Origin: an uncultured Alistipes sp.
GTDB taxonomy: Bacteria > Bacteroidota > Bacteroidia > Bacteroidales > Rikenellaceae
DNA: 64,000 bases
Assembly (NCBI GenBank): GCA_900550375.1
Contig: URRP01000006.1
Coordinates: 11,148 to 75,147, forward strand
Direction of reading: 5' to 3'
This document shows positions 33,986 through 43,847 of this stretch, one piece after another (the stretch's first letter is position 1; every line of letters begins with the position of its first letter). The position numbers and the translations under genes were made by a program. The notes beneath the pieces were generated by a model that worked only from the letters and a program-made list of their open reading frames with translations, did not search any database and had not been told where the DNA came from.

Positions 33986-35155
33986 TCAATAGACCTCGAC
34001 CTTGGCGGCGGCCGCTTTGGTCTTGTCGCGCAGCGCATCGAGGTCGGCGTCGAGCGCGTCGTAGCGGACGACGACGCCCATGCGGCGGTTGAGTTTGGTC
34101 GCGGGTTTGCCGAAGATGCGCAGGTCGGTGTTCTCCTCGCGGCAGACCTCCTCCTCGCCCCGATAGCGGGGCTGTTCCTTGCCGGCGATCGGCGAGAGGA
34201 TCACGGCGCTGGCACCGATATGTTCGAGTGTGATGCGCGGAATGGGCAGCCCGAGCACGGCGCGGCAGTGCAGCTCGAATTCATTGAGATTCTGCGTGCC
34301 GGCCAGCGTCACCATACCTGTGTCGTGCGGACGCGGCGACAACTCCGAGAAATAGACGCCTTTGTCGTGGCTGAGGAAGAACTCCACGCCCCACAGTCCT
34401 GCGCCGGTCAGCGCCTGCGTGACCTTTGCGGCCATCGCCTGCGCCTCGGCCAGATGCTCGGGCGAGATGGGTGCGGGCTGGAAACTCTCGCGGTAGTCGC
34501 CGCCCTTCTGGATGTGGCCGATGGGCGGGCAGAAGAGCGTCGGGCCGTTCTTTTGCGTGACGGTGAGCAGCGTGATCTCGCTGTCGAAGGCGATGAACTC
34601 CTCGATGATGAGTTCGCGGATGTCGCCGCGGCTGCCGCTGCATCCGTACTCCCATGCATGTTCCAGTTCGTCGGGGGTGCGTACCAGCGACTGCCCCTTA
34701 CCCGAGGAGGACATCAGCGGTTTGACGACACACGGGAACCCGATCTGCTCGGCGGCGGCCTTCAGCTCGTCGAACGATCGCGCGTAAAAATACTTCGCGG
34801 TTTTCAGCCCCAGCTCTTTGGCAGCCAGATCGCGGATCGACTTGCGGTTCATCGTGAAGTTGACGGCTCGCGCGCTCGGAACCACCTGAATGCCCTGTTT
34901 TTCACATTCGTAGAGCCGTTCGGTGCGGATCGCCTCGATCTCGGGAACGATGAGGTCGGGGCGGTGTTTCGCAACGACCGCTTCCAACTGATCGCCGTCG
35001 AGCATGTCGAATACTTCGCACGTGTCGGCCACCTGCATGGCCGGTGCTCCGGCATACGAATCGCACGCTACGACATACTGTCCCAGCCGCTTGGCGGCAA
35101 TCACGAACTCCTTGCCCAGTTCTCCAGAGCCTAATAAGAGAATCTTCTTGGTCAT
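33986..35155 (-). CDS. purT: Formate-dependent GAR transformylase
   Basis: A 389-residue ATP-grasp enzyme of normal length. It starts [23 protein letters not shown], and contains [13 protein letters not shown], the ATP-grasp [19 protein letters not shown], and the metal/active-site [28 protein letters not shown]. PurT makes formyl-GAR from GAR, formate and ATP in purine synthesis, an alternative to folate-dependent PurN. It is 15 nt downstream of the GlpT-like gene on the minus strand. Confidence 0.95.
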   Translation of the reverse strand: MTKKILLLGSGELGKEFVIAAKRLGQYVVACDSYAGAPAMQVADTCEVFDMLDGDQLEAVVAKHRPDLIVPEIEAIRTERLYECEKQGIQVVPSARAVNFTMNRKSIRDLAAKELGLKTAKYFYARSFDELKAAAEQIGFPCVVKPLMSSSGKGQSLVRTPDELEHAWEYGCSGSRGDIRELIIEEFIAFDSEITLLTVTQKNGPTLFCPPIGHIQKGGDYRESFQPAPISPEHLAEAQAMAAKVTQALTGAGLWGVEFFLSHDKGVYFSELSPRPHDTGMVTLAGTQNLNEFELHCRAVLGLPIPRITLEHIGASAVILSPIAGKEQPRYRGEEEVCREENTDLRIFGKPATKLNRRMGVVVRYDALDADLDALRDKTKAAAAKVEVY

Positions 35156-35170
35156 TTCAATTTATAAAAG

Positions 35171-36538
35171 TTAAGCGATATACTGTTTCTCACGGTTCCA
35201 TGTCGACGCGCTGAAGCCGATCGACAGGAGGCAGGCCCCGATCAGAGCGATGAACCCGCCGTCCCAGCCGAAGTGCTGGAAGACGTAGCCCATGCCGATA
35301 TTGGCCAGAATCGCCGAGCCGATCAGATAGCCGAACAGACCGGTGAAGCCGGCCGCCGTACCCGCAGCCTTTTTCGGAACCAGATCGAGCGCCGAGACGC
35401 CGATGAGCATCACGGGACCGTAGATCAGAAATCCGATGGTTCCCATGGCGACGTTGGTGACCAGCTCCGACTGGCTCTGCCAGTAGACGTAAACGGCGAC
35501 CATGACTAGCGCCATATAGATAATAGTAGCCGGTGCACGGCGTCCTTTGAATACCTTGTCCGAAAGCCAGCCGCAGAGAATCGTGCCGAAGATACCGGCG
35601 ATTTCGAAGATAAAATACGACCAGCTGCTGCCGTCGAGCGCCATGCCTTTGCCCCCTTCGGCGACGGACGTCGTCAGGTAGGTGGGTGCCCAGTCGAGCA
35701 CGCCGTAGCGGACGAAATAGATGAAGGCGTTGGCGAAAGCGATGAGCCACAGCAGCTTGTTGTTTAGTACGTTATCGAAAAGAATCTGCCGAGTGGTCAT
35801 CTCCTTCTCGTTCGTGGCGGAGTACTGCTTGGTCTCGTGTTTGTAAATTTCGATGGGCGGAAGGCCGCAGGACTGGGGCGTATCGCGCACCATGAGGTAT
35901 GCGACGACGGCGATAACCAGTGCGACGAGTGCCGGAACATAGAAGGCGCCGCCCAGCGGATCGCTGAAAAGCGTGTATCCCAGCGTGATGCCGAACGCGG
36001 CCAGCGGCGCCATCGCCGCTCCGCCGATATTGTGCGCCACGTTCCATACCGACATCTTCACGCCGCGCTCCTTGGTGCAGAACCAGTGGGTCATGACGCG
36101 GCCGCAGGGAGGCCAGCCCATGCCCTGCATCCAGCCGTTGACGAACAGCAGGCAGAACATCATCATGATGGCGACGGGAATCGAAATCGAGCCCCACGGC
36201 AGGATGCCCATGACGATCATGATGAGCGCCGAGGCGATCAACCCCAGCGGAATGAAGACGCGGGCATTGCTGCGGTCGGAGACCGTACCCATGACGAATT
36301 TGCTGATGCCGTAGGCGATCGAAACGGCCGAAAGCGCCCAGCCCAGATCGGCCTTGTCGTAGCCCATGGATTCGAGCGCCGGCATGGCGATCGAGAAATT
36401 CTTGCGCACGAGGTAGTAGCCTGCGTACCCGATAAAGATGCCCCAGAAGACCTGACGACGCAGGCGGGGATACTCCTTATCGACCTTTTCGGCGGGCAGC
36501 TCGGGTTTGTGCGCTGCCGGTTGTAAAAGTTTCCACAT
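35171..36538 (-). CDS. MFS organophosphate transporter, GlpT/UhpT type
   Basis: A 455-residue 12-helix MFS protein. OPA-family marks include IGYAGYYLVRKNFSIAMPAL, GWPPCGRVMTHWFCTKERGVKMSVWNVAHNIGGA and DLVPKKAAGTAAGFTGLFGYLIG. Members exchange glycerol-3-phosphate or hexose-6-phosphate for phosphate; glycerol-3-phosphate is the best guess. A glycerophosphodiesterase that could supply its substrate is encoded at 41339-42136. The -7 box TATCTTTG is at 36595-36602. Confidence 0.88.
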   Translation of the reverse strand: MWKLLQPAAHKPELPAEKVDKEYPRLRRQVFWGIFIGYAGYYLVRKNFSIAMPALESMGYDKADLGWALSAVSIAYGISKFVMGTVSDRSNARVFIPLGLIASALIMIVMGILPWGSISIPVAIMMMFCLLFVNGWMQGMGWPPCGRVMTHWFCTKERGVKMSVWNVAHNIGGAAMAPLAAFGITLGYTLFSDPLGGAFYVPALVALVIAVVAYLMVRDTPQSCGLPPIEIYKHETKQYSATNEKEMTTRQILFDNVLNNKLLWLIAFANAFIYFVRYGVLDWAPTYLTTSVAEGGKGMALDGSSWSYFIFEIAGIFGTILCGWLSDKVFKGRRAPATIIYMALVMVAVYVYWQSQSELVTNVAMGTIGFLIYGPVMLIGVSALDLVPKKAAGTAAGFTGLFGYLIGSAILANIGMGYVFQHFGWDGGFIALIGACLLSIGFSASTWNREKQYIA

Positions 36539-36594
36539 AATGAGTTCGTAGTATTTAGGTTATTTGTTTTGCAGCGATTGTGCGATACGGAACA

Positions 36595-36602
36595 CAAAGA
36601 TA
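36595..36602 (-). promoter_or_regulatory. -7 element for the GlpT-like gene
   Basis: TATCTTTG on the minus strand lies 57 nt before the start codon of the transporter. Confidence 0.45.
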
Positions 36603-36921
36603 AGCATTTCTTGCAAAAAACGGCTTCGCCGCAACGGTTTTCGGTTTAAGAAGGTGCGATTCGCCGTTGTACACGGCTTCTTCGGGAGATACATTGGGCC
36701 GCAGCCGCCTCTTTTTCCGGCTGAAGGCAGGTGAACGGACTGTAAAATAAGTTTGTTCGTTCGGGAAAAAATCCTACCTTTGTGATCCGTAACGGAGTAT
36801 TCCGCGAAGTGCTTTATGGAATGCGCAGAGGGTTGGTGCCGGCAGATTCGGAATCGGGTGGGCAAAGCCGTATTTTGAGTGTAAGTTATTTTGCAAACGA
36901 TAGCGAAATTTATTCATATCC
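36603..36921 (+). other. Intergenic region before the polysaccharide operon
   Basis: The 319 bases before the polysaccharide operon contain no gene I can support. They hold the operon promoter at 36752-36782 and about 130 nt of untranslated leader without an obvious riboswitch or hairpin terminator. Confidence 0.5.
36752..36782 (+). promoter_or_regulatory. Promoter of the polysaccharide/rhamnose operon
   Basis: TTTG (36752-36755), exactly 19 nt, then TACCTTTG (36775-36782): a perfect Bacteroidetes promoter. Transcription should begin near 36788. Confidence 0.75.
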
Positions 36922-38871
36922 ATGTTTCTCTCATTGATTAAAAAACTGCATCTGGACGGCAGTTATATTCGTTCGTGGCTGATTTTGGTAATCGACCTTG
37001 CGGTCTCCGTTACGGCGACGCTGGTTGCGTTTCTGACGATCGATTATTTTGTTCAGAATACCCATTCTTCCCTGCTTCACTACCTGTTTCTGCTGACGTT
37101 GGCCTTCTTCAGCAGTGCCGTCGCTTTTTATATTTTCCGAATCTATCGAACCGTCATCCGGCACTCGTCGCTGCGCGAAGTCTGGAAACTCGGGGCTGCT
37201 ACGCTGCTCAAGGAGCTGCTGATGCTCCTCGTTCTGTGGTTCTGGCCCGACGGAATGACGTTCAAAATGATCGGCGTCTGCGTGGTGCTGGATATGTTCG
37301 TGACGGTCTGTACGCTTATTACGGTGCGTGTGTTGATGATTCTGGTCTACGATGCGGTCATCCTTTCGCATATCCGGCGGACGAATCGCATCCGCACGTT
37401 GGTCTACGGCGTAGAGTCGAAGGAGGTCGCGCTCGTCATGCGGTTGCAGAATTCGCCGCATTACGATATGTGCGGATTCATCACCTACGGCCGTCGGCTC
37501 AAGTATTATGAGATTGCCGAACGTCCGGTCTACTATTTCGACACGGAGGAGAATATCGAATATGTACTCGATAAATACGGAATCGAAGCGATCCTCTTCG
37601 GCAACTACGCGAATGCCAAAGCCGAATCGGACCGTCTGATCAAGTATTGCGTGACGCATGGCGTCAAGGTACTGATCGCCCCGCCTATCGATGAGATCGT
37701 CGACGGGAAGCTGGCGCATCAGGGCGGTATCCGCGACATTAAGATCGAAGATTTGCTGGGACGCGAGGAGATCAAGATTTTGCTGGACGAGATCATGGAC
37801 AACTTCCGCGACAAGACCGTGCTGGTGACGGGTGCCGCGGGGTCGATCGGTTCGGAGCTGTGCCGCCAGCTGGCGACCTTCGGTATCCGGCAGCTGATCC
37901 TGCTCGACAACGCCGAGACGCCGATGCATGAGATCCGTCTCGAACTGGAGGATCGGTTCCCCGAACTGAAATTCATCCCCGTGATCGGCGATGTGCGGAT
38001 TCAGAATCGGCTGGATTTCGTCTTCCGCACCTACCGGCCTCAGGTCGTGTTCCATGCCGCAGCCTACAAACACGTCCCGCTCATGGAGGAGAACCCCTGC
38101 GAAGCGGTGCTGGTCAACGTCGTGGGATCGCGCAATGTGGCGGATTACTGCATTCGTTACGGGGTGGAGAAGATGGTGATGATTTCGACGGACAAGGCCG
38201 TGAACCCGACCAATATCATGGGCTGTACGAAACGACTGGCCGAAATCTATGTTCAGAGTCTCGGACAGGCGATCGTGAACGGGCAGATCGGAGGGCACAC
38301 GCAGTTTATTACGACCCGTTTCGGAAATGTGCTGGGTTCCAGCGGTTCGGTGATTCCGCGTTTTCGGGAGCAGATCGAGCACGGCGGTCCCGTAACGGTT
38401 ACCCACCCGGAGATCCGGCGTTATTTTATGACCATTCCCGAGGCGTGCCGGCTGGTGATGGAGGCTGCGACGATCGGGCGCGGCAATACGATCTTCGTCT
38501 TCGATATGGGCGAGTGCGTCAAGATTGCCGAGCTGGCCGGTCGGATGATTACGTTGGCGGGGTTCCGTGTCGATCAGGACATTCAGATCGTCTATACGGG
38601 GCTGCGTCCGGGAGAGAAACTCTACGAGGAGGTGCTGAGCAATACAGAAAATACCCTGCCGACCGAACATGCGAAGATCCGCATTGCCAAGGTGCGTGAG
38701 TACGATTACGAAGAGGCTTGCAAGGCGGCCGAAGAACTTGAGCGGCTGGCACGCGAATTCGACATTCCGAATGTCGTGCGCCTGATGAAGCGGGTCGTGC
38801 CGGAGTATCATTCGCAGAACTCCCGTTTCGAGGTGTACGACAAGGAATTGGAAGAGGAAAAAACGGCTTGA
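36922..38871 (+). CDS. Nucleotide-sugar 4,6-dehydratase/epimerase (CapD/WbpM/FlaA1 family)
   Basis: A 649-residue inner-membrane enzyme. Four N-terminal membrane helices (about residues 15-140) precede a CoA-binding-like domain and a C-terminal extended SDR. The SDR shows [47 protein letters not shown] and [20 protein letters not shown], where Met replaces the usual catalytic Tyr as in WbpM/FlaA1. It most likely converts UDP-GlcNAc to a 4-keto-6-deoxy sugar for surface glycans. It is first in the operon with rmlA, rmlC, rmlD and rmlB. Confidence 0.92.
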   Translation: MFLSLIKKLHLDGSYIRSWLILVIDLAVSVTATLVAFLTIDYFVQNTHSSLLHYLFLLTLAFFSSAVAFYIFRIYRTVIRHSSLREVWKLGAATLLKELLMLLVLWFWPDGMTFKMIGVCVVLDMFVTVCTLITVRVLMILVYDAVILSHIRRTNRIRTLVYGVESKEVALVMRLQNSPHYDMCGFITYGRRLKYYEIAERPVYYFDTEENIEYVLDKYGIEAILFGNYANAKAESDRLIKYCVTHGVKVLIAPPIDEIVDGKLAHQGGIRDIKIEDLLGREEIKILLDEIMDNFRDKTVLVTGAAGSIGSELCRQLATFGIRQLILLDNAETPMHEIRLELEDRFPELKFIPVIGDVRIQNRLDFVFRTYRPQVVFHAAAYKHVPLMEENPCEAVLVNVVGSRNVADYCIRYGVEKMVMISTDKAVNPTNIMGCTKRLAEIYVQSLGQAIVNGQIGGHTQFITTRFGNVLGSSGSVIPRFREQIEHGGPVTVTHPEIRRYFMTIPEACRLVMEAATIGRGNTIFVFDMGECVKIAELAGRMITLAGFRVDQDIQIVYTGLRPGEKLYEEVLSNTENTLPTEHAKIRIAKVREYDYEEACKAAEELERLAREFDIPNVVRLMKRVVPEYHSQNSRFEVYDKELEEEKTA

Positions 38872-38896
38872 CAAGGAGATAAAACCTTATATTGAA

Positions 38897-39772
38897 ATGA
38901 AAGGAATCGTATTGGCGGGAGGATCGGGTACCCGATTGTATCCGATTACCAAAGGGGTCAGCAAGCAGTTGCTGCCGATCTACGACAAACCGATGGTTTA
39001 CTACCCTATTTCCGTGCTGATGCTGGCCGGAATCCGGGATATTCTGGTGATCTCCACCCCGCAGGATCTGCCGGGATTCCAGCGGCTGCTGGGTGACGGT
39101 TCGGACTACGGCGTACATCTGGAGTATGCCGAGCAGCCTTCGCCCGACGGTCTTGCGCAGGCGTTTATTATCGGCGAGCAGTTTATCGGTGACGACACAG
39201 CCTGTCTGGTGCTGGGCGACAATATCTTTTACGGAGCGGGATTCTCCGAGATGCTTCGAGAGTCCGTCCGTATGGCCGAGCGGGGAAAGGCGACGGTATT
39301 CGGATATTGGGTCAAGGACCCCGAACGTTACGGCGTGGCCGAGTTCGACGGGGACGGCAACTGTCTTTCGATCGAGGAGAAGCCCTCGGAACCCAAGTCG
39401 AACTATGCCGTCGTGGGACTCTATTTCTATCCGAACAAGGTGGTCGAGGTCGCCAAGCGGATCAAACCTTCGGCTCGCGGCGAGTTGGAGATCACCACTG
39501 TCAATCAGGAGTTTCTGCAGGCCGGAGAGCTGAAGGTTCAGACCCTTTCGCAGGGCTTCGCATGGCTCGATACAGGGACGCACGACTCGCTGGCCGAGGC
39601 GTCGATCTTCGTCGAGGTCATCGAGAAACGGCAGGGATTGAAAATCGCTTGTCTGGAGGATATCGCCTACCGGCAGGGATGGATCACGGCCGAGAAGATG
39701 CGCGAACTGGCCCGTCCGATGGCAAAGAATCCTTATGGACAGTATCTCCTGAAACAGTTGGAACAAAAATAA
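38897..39772 (+). CDS. rfbA: Glucose-1-phosphate thymidylyltransferase
   Basis: A 291-residue RmlA of standard length. The nucleotidyltransferase signature [31 protein letters not shown] opens the protein, and [19 protein letters not shown] and [10 protein letters not shown] follow. It makes dTDP-glucose, the first step of dTDP-L-rhamnose synthesis. It starts 25 nt after the dehydratase gene. Confidence 0.97.
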   Translation: MKGIVLAGGSGTRLYPITKGVSKQLLPIYDKPMVYYPISVLMLAGIRDILVISTPQDLPGFQRLLGDGSDYGVHLEYAEQPSPDGLAQAFIIGEQFIGDDTACLVLGDNIFYGAGFSEMLRESVRMAERGKATVFGYWVKDPERYGVAEFDGDGNCLSIEEKPSEPKSNYAVVGLYFYPNKVVEVAKRIKPSARGELEITTVNQEFLQAGELKVQTLSQGFAWLDTGTHDSLAEASIFVEVIEKRQGLKIACLEDIAYRQGWITAEKMRELARPMAKNPYGQYLLKQLEQK

Positions 39773-39825
39773 AAACGGGTGCGGCGTAAACGGGTCGTAT
39801 CTGTTGCATGAGTTGAGATAAAAGG

Positions 39826-40398
39826 ATGAAAGTTATTCAGACAGAGATCGAAGGAGTCGTAATTATCGAGCCGGACGTGTTCGGCGACGATCGGGGTTAT
39901 TTCTTCGAAAGTTACAATCAGGAGCGATTCGATGCCGCCGTGCGTCCCGTGCGGTTCGTGCAGGATAACGAATCGAAGTCGAAGTTCGGCGTGCTGCGGG
40001 GATTGCATTTTCAGCGCGGCCGCGCCGCCCAGTCGAAGCTGGTGCGGGTTGTCAAAGGAACGGTGCTGGACGTGGCGGTCGATATCCGTCGCGGATCACC
40101 CACCTTCGGCCGCTATGTCGCCGTGGAGCTGACGGCAGAGAACAAACGGCAGTTCTTCGTCCCGCGCGGATTCGCCCACGGCTTTTCGGTGCTGAGCGAC
40201 GAGGCGGTGTTCCAGTACAAATGCGACAATCTCTATGCACCCGACAGCGAGGGCGCCGTTGCATGGAACGACCCGGCCATCGGAATCGACTGGCGGCTGA
40301 AACCCGAAGAGGTGATTCTCTCGCCGAAGGACAGCTGCCATCCGACGCTGGCCGAGTGCACGGAGTTGTTTGATTATAATACGGACTATTATGCGTAG
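39826..40398 (+). CDS. rfbC: dTDP-4-dehydrorhamnose 3,5-epimerase
   Basis: A 190-residue cupin enzyme. It has FGDDRGYFFESYNQERF, VLRGLHFQ with the catalytic His, VVKGTVLDVAVDIRRGSPTFG, and FVPRGFAHGFSVLSDEAVFQYKCDNLYAP with the catalytic Tyr region. It performs the third step of dTDP-L-rhamnose synthesis. Its stop overlaps the rmlD start by 8 nt. Confidence 0.97.
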   Translation: MKVIQTEIEGVVIIEPDVFGDDRGYFFESYNQERFDAAVRPVRFVQDNESKSKFGVLRGLHFQRGRAAQSKLVRVVKGTVLDVAVDIRRGSPTFGRYVAVELTAENKRQFFVPRGFAHGFSVLSDEAVFQYKCDNLYAPDSEGAVAWNDPAIGIDWRLKPEEVILSPKDSCHPTLAECTELFDYNTDYYA

Positions 40399-41311
40399 GA
40401 TTCTCGTAACGGGCGCCAACGGGCAGTTGGGAAGCGAGATGCGGCTGTTGGGAGCCACGTCGCAGAACGACTACCGCTTCACCGACGTCGCCGAGCTGGA
40501 TATTACCGACGAAGCGGCGGTCATGCGCACGGTGCGCGACGAGCGGATCGACGTAATCGTCAATTGCGCCGCCTATACCAATGTCGACAAAGCCGAGGAG
40601 GACGAAGCGGCGGCCGATCGAATCAACCGGCGAGCGGCTGGCAATCTGGCCCGCGCGGCGGCTGCGACGGGTGCTACGCTGATCCACGTTTCAACCGATT
40701 ACGTCTTCTCGGGCGACGCCAACCGCCCCTATACCGAAGCGTGCGAAACGCGCCCGCTCGGCGTGTACGGACGAACGAAGCTGGCCGGTGAAGCGGAGGT
40801 CGAGAAGAGCGGATGCAAGGCACTCATCTTCCGCACGGCATGGCTCTATTCGGAGTTCGGGCACAATTTCCTCAAGACGATGCTGCGCCTGACGGCCGAA
40901 CGCGACCGCCTGACGGTGGTGTTCGATCAGGTGGGAACGCCGACCTATGCCGGCGATCTGGCGCGTGCGATCTTCGACATCGTCGAGTGCGGAGCCTATG
41001 CCGGCCGTGAGGGGATCTATCACTTCTCGAACGAAGGCGTCTGCTCGTGGTACGATTTTGCCCATGCCATTGCCGCCGAGGCGGGGCATACGCACTGCGT
41101 TATCGAACCCTGCCACTCGTCGGAATATCCGTCGAAAGTCGAGCGTCCGGCCTTTTCGGTGCTGGACAAAAGCAAAGTCAAGGCAACGTTCGGGGTAAAG
41201 ATTCCCCACTGGACGGAGTCTCTCAGAATCTGTATGAAGAACGTTTTCGTTAAGCCGAGCGCAGAGCCGAATGCAATTCGGACTATGCCGAGGCGAGAAA
41301 ACGAAGAATGA
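40391..41311 (+). CDS. rfbD: dTDP-4-dehydrorhamnose reductase with repeat-encoded tail
   Basis: A 306-residue SDR that reduces dTDP-4-keto-L-rhamnose. It begins MRRILVTGANGQLGSEM and contains INCAAYTNVDKAEED-type sequence, HVSTDYVFSGDANRPYTE, and YGRTKLAGE with the Tyr-Lys pair. I chose the ATG at 40391, which overlaps rfbC by 8 nt. After the normal end of the fold (ESLRICMKN) about 20 extra residues follow. These are encoded by the hairpin repeat at 41241-41303, so the tail looks acquired and is unlikely to matter for catalysis. Confidence 0.93.
   Translation: MRRILVTGANGQLGSEMRLLGATSQNDYRFTDVAELDITDEAAVMRTVRDERIDVIVNCAAYTNVDKAEEDEAAADRINRRAAGNLARAAAATGATLIHVSTDYVFSGDANRPYTEACETRPLGVYGRTKLAGEAEVEKSGCKALIFRTAWLYSEFGHNFLKTMLRLTAERDRLTVVFDQVGTPTYAGDLARAIFDIVECGAYAGREGIYHFSNEGVCSWYDFAHAIAAEAGHTHCVIEPCHSSEYPSKVERPAFSVLDKSKVKATFGVKIPHWTESLRICMKNVFVKPSAEPNAIRTMPRRENEE
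41241..41303. repeat. Hairpin repeat inside the 3' end of rfbD
   Basis: The unit has inverted ends CGTTTTC/GAAAACG, an internal CCGAAT-GCA-ATTCGG hairpin, and the flanks AAGCCGAGCGCAGAG and TATGCCGAGGCG. It is related to 25399-25457 and, in its core, to the promoter repeats at 15332 and 59476. Here it is translated as the last residues of RfbD. Confidence 0.6.
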
Positions 41312-41338
41312 AATTCAACCTTAAAAACTTATAAGACC

Positions 41339-42136
41339 ATGAAAGTAGTAATGATGAGCTTGCTGCTGCTGTTGCTGACAGGAGGCCATGCCGAAGCCAA
41401 AAAGTACAAGCCTGCACCCCGCACGGCCAAGAACATCGTGATCGCGCATCGCGGGTATTGGAATACGCCCGGAGCGTTCGAGAACTCGATCAAGTCGATC
41501 GACAACGCCATGAACTTCGGTATTTACGGCAGTGAGTTCGATATCAACTTTACGGCCGACGACTCGATCGTGGTCGTTCACGGCTCGAAGCATCCCGTAG
41601 TAAAGGACCTCGTTATTCAGGAGTCGTCGTATGACAAGGTGCGCAATACGCTGCTGGGCAACGGCGAGAAGGTGCCGACGCTGCGCGAGTATTTGCTTGC
41701 GGGACAGAGCGATCCGTCGACTCAGTTGATTCTGGAGATCAAGAAGCACCCGACGCCCGAACGCGAAAACGAGATTGTGGCCCAAACGATGGCGATGGTC
41801 GAGGAGCTGGGGCTGGAGAAGCGCGTGGAGTATATCTCGTTCAGCTGGAACATCTGCGAACAGATTCGCAAGGCCGACCGCAAGGCCGTCGTCTACTACC
41901 TCAATGGAGAGAAGTCGCCCGCCGAGTTGAAGAAGGCCGGTATGAACGGGCTGGATTACAGTTTGAAGGTCATCAAAAAACATCCCGAATGGGTAAAGCA
42001 GGCGCACGACCTCGGGATGAAGGTCAACGTCTGGACGGTCAACAAGGAGGAGGATATGCAGGCGATGCTCGACTTGGGTGCGGACTTCATCACGACGAAC
42101 AATCCTGTCGAACTGAAAGCGCTGATCGGTAAGTAA
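41339..42136 (+). CDS. Exported glycerophosphodiester phosphodiesterase
   Basis: A 265-residue protein with a signal peptide (MSLLLLLLTGGHAEA). The GDPD fold is shown by VIAHRGYWNTPGAFENSIKSIDNAMNFGIYGSEFDINFTADDSIVVVHG, which holds the catalytic His pair and metal ligands, and by LEIKKHP and VNVWTVNKEEDM. It hydrolyses glycerophosphodiesters in the periplasm to glycerol-3-phosphate and an alcohol. Its position between rfbD and rfbB is unusual; it may act on teichoic-like or phospholipid-derived material, which is inference. Confidence 0.9.
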   Translation: MKVVMMSLLLLLLTGGHAEAKKYKPAPRTAKNIVIAHRGYWNTPGAFENSIKSIDNAMNFGIYGSEFDINFTADDSIVVVHGSKHPVVKDLVIQESSYDKVRNTLLGNGEKVPTLREYLLAGQSDPSTQLILEIKKHPTPERENEIVAQTMAMVEELGLEKRVEYISFSWNICEQIRKADRKAVVYYLNGEKSPAELKKAGMNGLDYSLKVIKKHPEWVKQAHDLGMKVNVWTVNKEEDMQAMLDLGADFITTNNPVELKALIGK

Positions 42137-42225
42137 AAAACAACGGACTGCTTCGAAAGCCCGTTTCGGAATCGAGGATTCTGCGGACGAGCAGCTGCCG
42201 GAGCGGATTCGAAAATCGGATTTCT

Positions 42226-43284
42226 ATGTCGAAGAATATTTTGATTACAGGCGGCGCAGGCTTCATCGGAAGCCATGTCGTGCGGCTTTTCGTCACCAAA
42301 TATCCCGAATATCGCATCGTCAATCTCGACAAACTGACCTATGCGGGAAATTTGGCCAACCTGAAGGATATCGAGCAGGCCGAGAACTATGTTTTCGAGC
42401 GGTGCGATATCTGCGATTACGAACAGGTGCTCGCCATTTTTCGTAAGTATCAGATCGACGGCGTGATTCATCTGGCCGCCGAGTCGCATGTCGACCGTTC
42501 GATCAAGGATCCCTTTACCTTCGCGCGCACCAACGTCATGGGTACGCTCGCGCTGTTGCAGGCGGCCAAGGTGTGCTGGGAAGGCGATTGGGAGGGGAAG
42601 CTCTTCTACCATATCTCGACCGACGAGGTCTACGGCGCGTTGCAGTTCGACGGCTCGTTCTTCACGGAGACGACCAAATACGATCCGCATTCGCCCTACT
42701 CGGCGTCGAAAGCCTCGTCCGATCATTTCGTTCGGGCGTTTCATGACACCTACGGGATGCCGACGCTGGTGACGAACTGCTCCAACAACTATGGACCGTA
42801 TCAGTTTCCCGAGAAGTTGATTCCGTTGTTTATCAATAATATCCGTCACGAAAAACCGCTGCCGGTCTACGGCAAGGGCGAAAATGTCCGCGACTGGCTC
42901 TATGTGGTCGATCACGCACGCGCCATCGATACGATTTTCCATCGTGGAAAGGTGGCTGAAACCTACAATATCGGCGGGTTCAACGAGTGGCGCAACATCG
43001 ATCTGATTCGGGTGGTGATCCGCACGGTCGATCGGCTGCTGGGGCGTTCGGAAGGTGCGTCGGAGCATTTGATTACCTATGTCACCGACCGCGCGGGTCA
43101 CGATCTGCGCTACGCGATCGATTCCCGCAAGCTGAAGGATGAACTGGGCTGGGAACCGTCGCTGCAATTCGAGGAGGGAATCGAAAAGACGGTTCGCTGG
43201 TATCTCGACAATCAGGAGTGGATGGACAACATCACCTCCGGCGAGTACGAGAAATATTACGAGGAGATGTACAAGAACCGGTAA
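42226..43284 (+). CDS. rfbB: dTDP-glucose 4,6-dehydratase
   Basis: A 352-residue extended SDR of normal RmlB length. It has ILITGGAGFIGSHVVRLFV, HLAAESHVDRSIKDP, HISTDEVYGAL, YSASKASSDHFVRAF with the Tyr-Lys pair and NCSNNYGPYQFPEKLIP. It is the second enzyme of dTDP-L-rhamnose synthesis and the last gene of the operon. An 89-nt spacer without a recognised signal separates it from the phosphodiesterase gene. Confidence 0.97.
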   Translation: MSKNILITGGAGFIGSHVVRLFVTKYPEYRIVNLDKLTYAGNLANLKDIEQAENYVFERCDICDYEQVLAIFRKYQIDGVIHLAAESHVDRSIKDPFTFARTNVMGTLALLQAAKVCWEGDWEGKLFYHISTDEVYGALQFDGSFFTETTKYDPHSPYSASKASSDHFVRAFHDTYGMPTLVTNCSNNYGPYQFPEKLIPLFINNIRHEKPLPVYGKGENVRDWLYVVDHARAIDTIFHRGKVAETYNIGGFNEWRNIDLIRVVIRTVDRLLGRSEGASEHLITYVTDRAGHDLRYAIDSRKLKDELGWEPSLQFEEGIEKTVRWYLDNQEWMDNITSGEYEKYYEEMYKNR

Positions 43285-43324
43285 TCGGTTCTCTATGAGA
43301 TTGCGGCTGCACGGCCGTATAGAT

Positions 43325-43361
43325 CGAGGGCTGTCTGCAAGTTGTCGGACAGCCCTTTTTC
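43325..43361 (+). terminator. Terminator of the polysaccharide operon
   Basis: A 9-bp perfect stem (43327-43335 with 43348-43356) with a 12-nt loop runs into TTTTTC. Confidence 0.8.
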
Positions 43362-43704
43362 GTGCCGAAGCACTGCTATTCGGCGGTGTGAGGCATTGTT
43401 CGGATGAAGATGTCCGGCGCCTCCGCCGTGCGGATCGTCCGCTGTATGCCTGTTTCACGATCGCTTCTTCGTTTCATGACTTTTCCTGCCGGATTCCCTT
43501 TTCGGGCCGTTGCTTAGGGCATTGCCGGTCCCCGATTCTGTTTCCCGTCCGGCTCCCCTCTTTGGGCGATGACGTCAGCCGATTCCGGTTGCCGGCGAAG
43601 GTCGGCATGGGGGCGAGCGGGCGAAGGTCGGCTCTCCACATTCGCCGTTTTACGGGGTGATATCGCGTCGCTCTACCTTTTTTTTATTTATTTTCCATCG
43701 GAAA
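43362..43704. other. Gene-free spacer after the rhamnose operon
   Basis: I see no supportable gene in this stretch. It contains a short direct repeat (GGCGAAGGTCGGC twice near 43594 and 43621) and then turns AT-rich just before the thioredoxin promoter. Confidence 0.45.
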
Positions 43705-43735
43705 TTTGTTTTGTTGGAAAATTGTTGTATCTTTG
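43705..43735 (+). promoter_or_regulatory. Promoter of the thioredoxin/MarR operon
   Basis: TTTG (43705-43708), 19 nt, then TATCTTTG (43728-43735), a perfect promoter. The leader to the ATG at 43848 is about 105 nt. Confidence 0.75.
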
Positions 43736-43847
43736 CAGCAGAATAATTTGTAGGGATTGACGCCGGCGGAGCGGACTACAACGTAGTTTTGGCAAGGTTG
43801 CTGTTCGACGTGGAAGAGAGTCGTACAAATTAATAAAATTGAAAATT

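Noticed and set aside
43594..43634. Short direct repeat GGCGAAGGTCGGC as a possible CRISPR or iteron
   Set aside because: Only two imperfectly spaced copies, with no array or associated genes.
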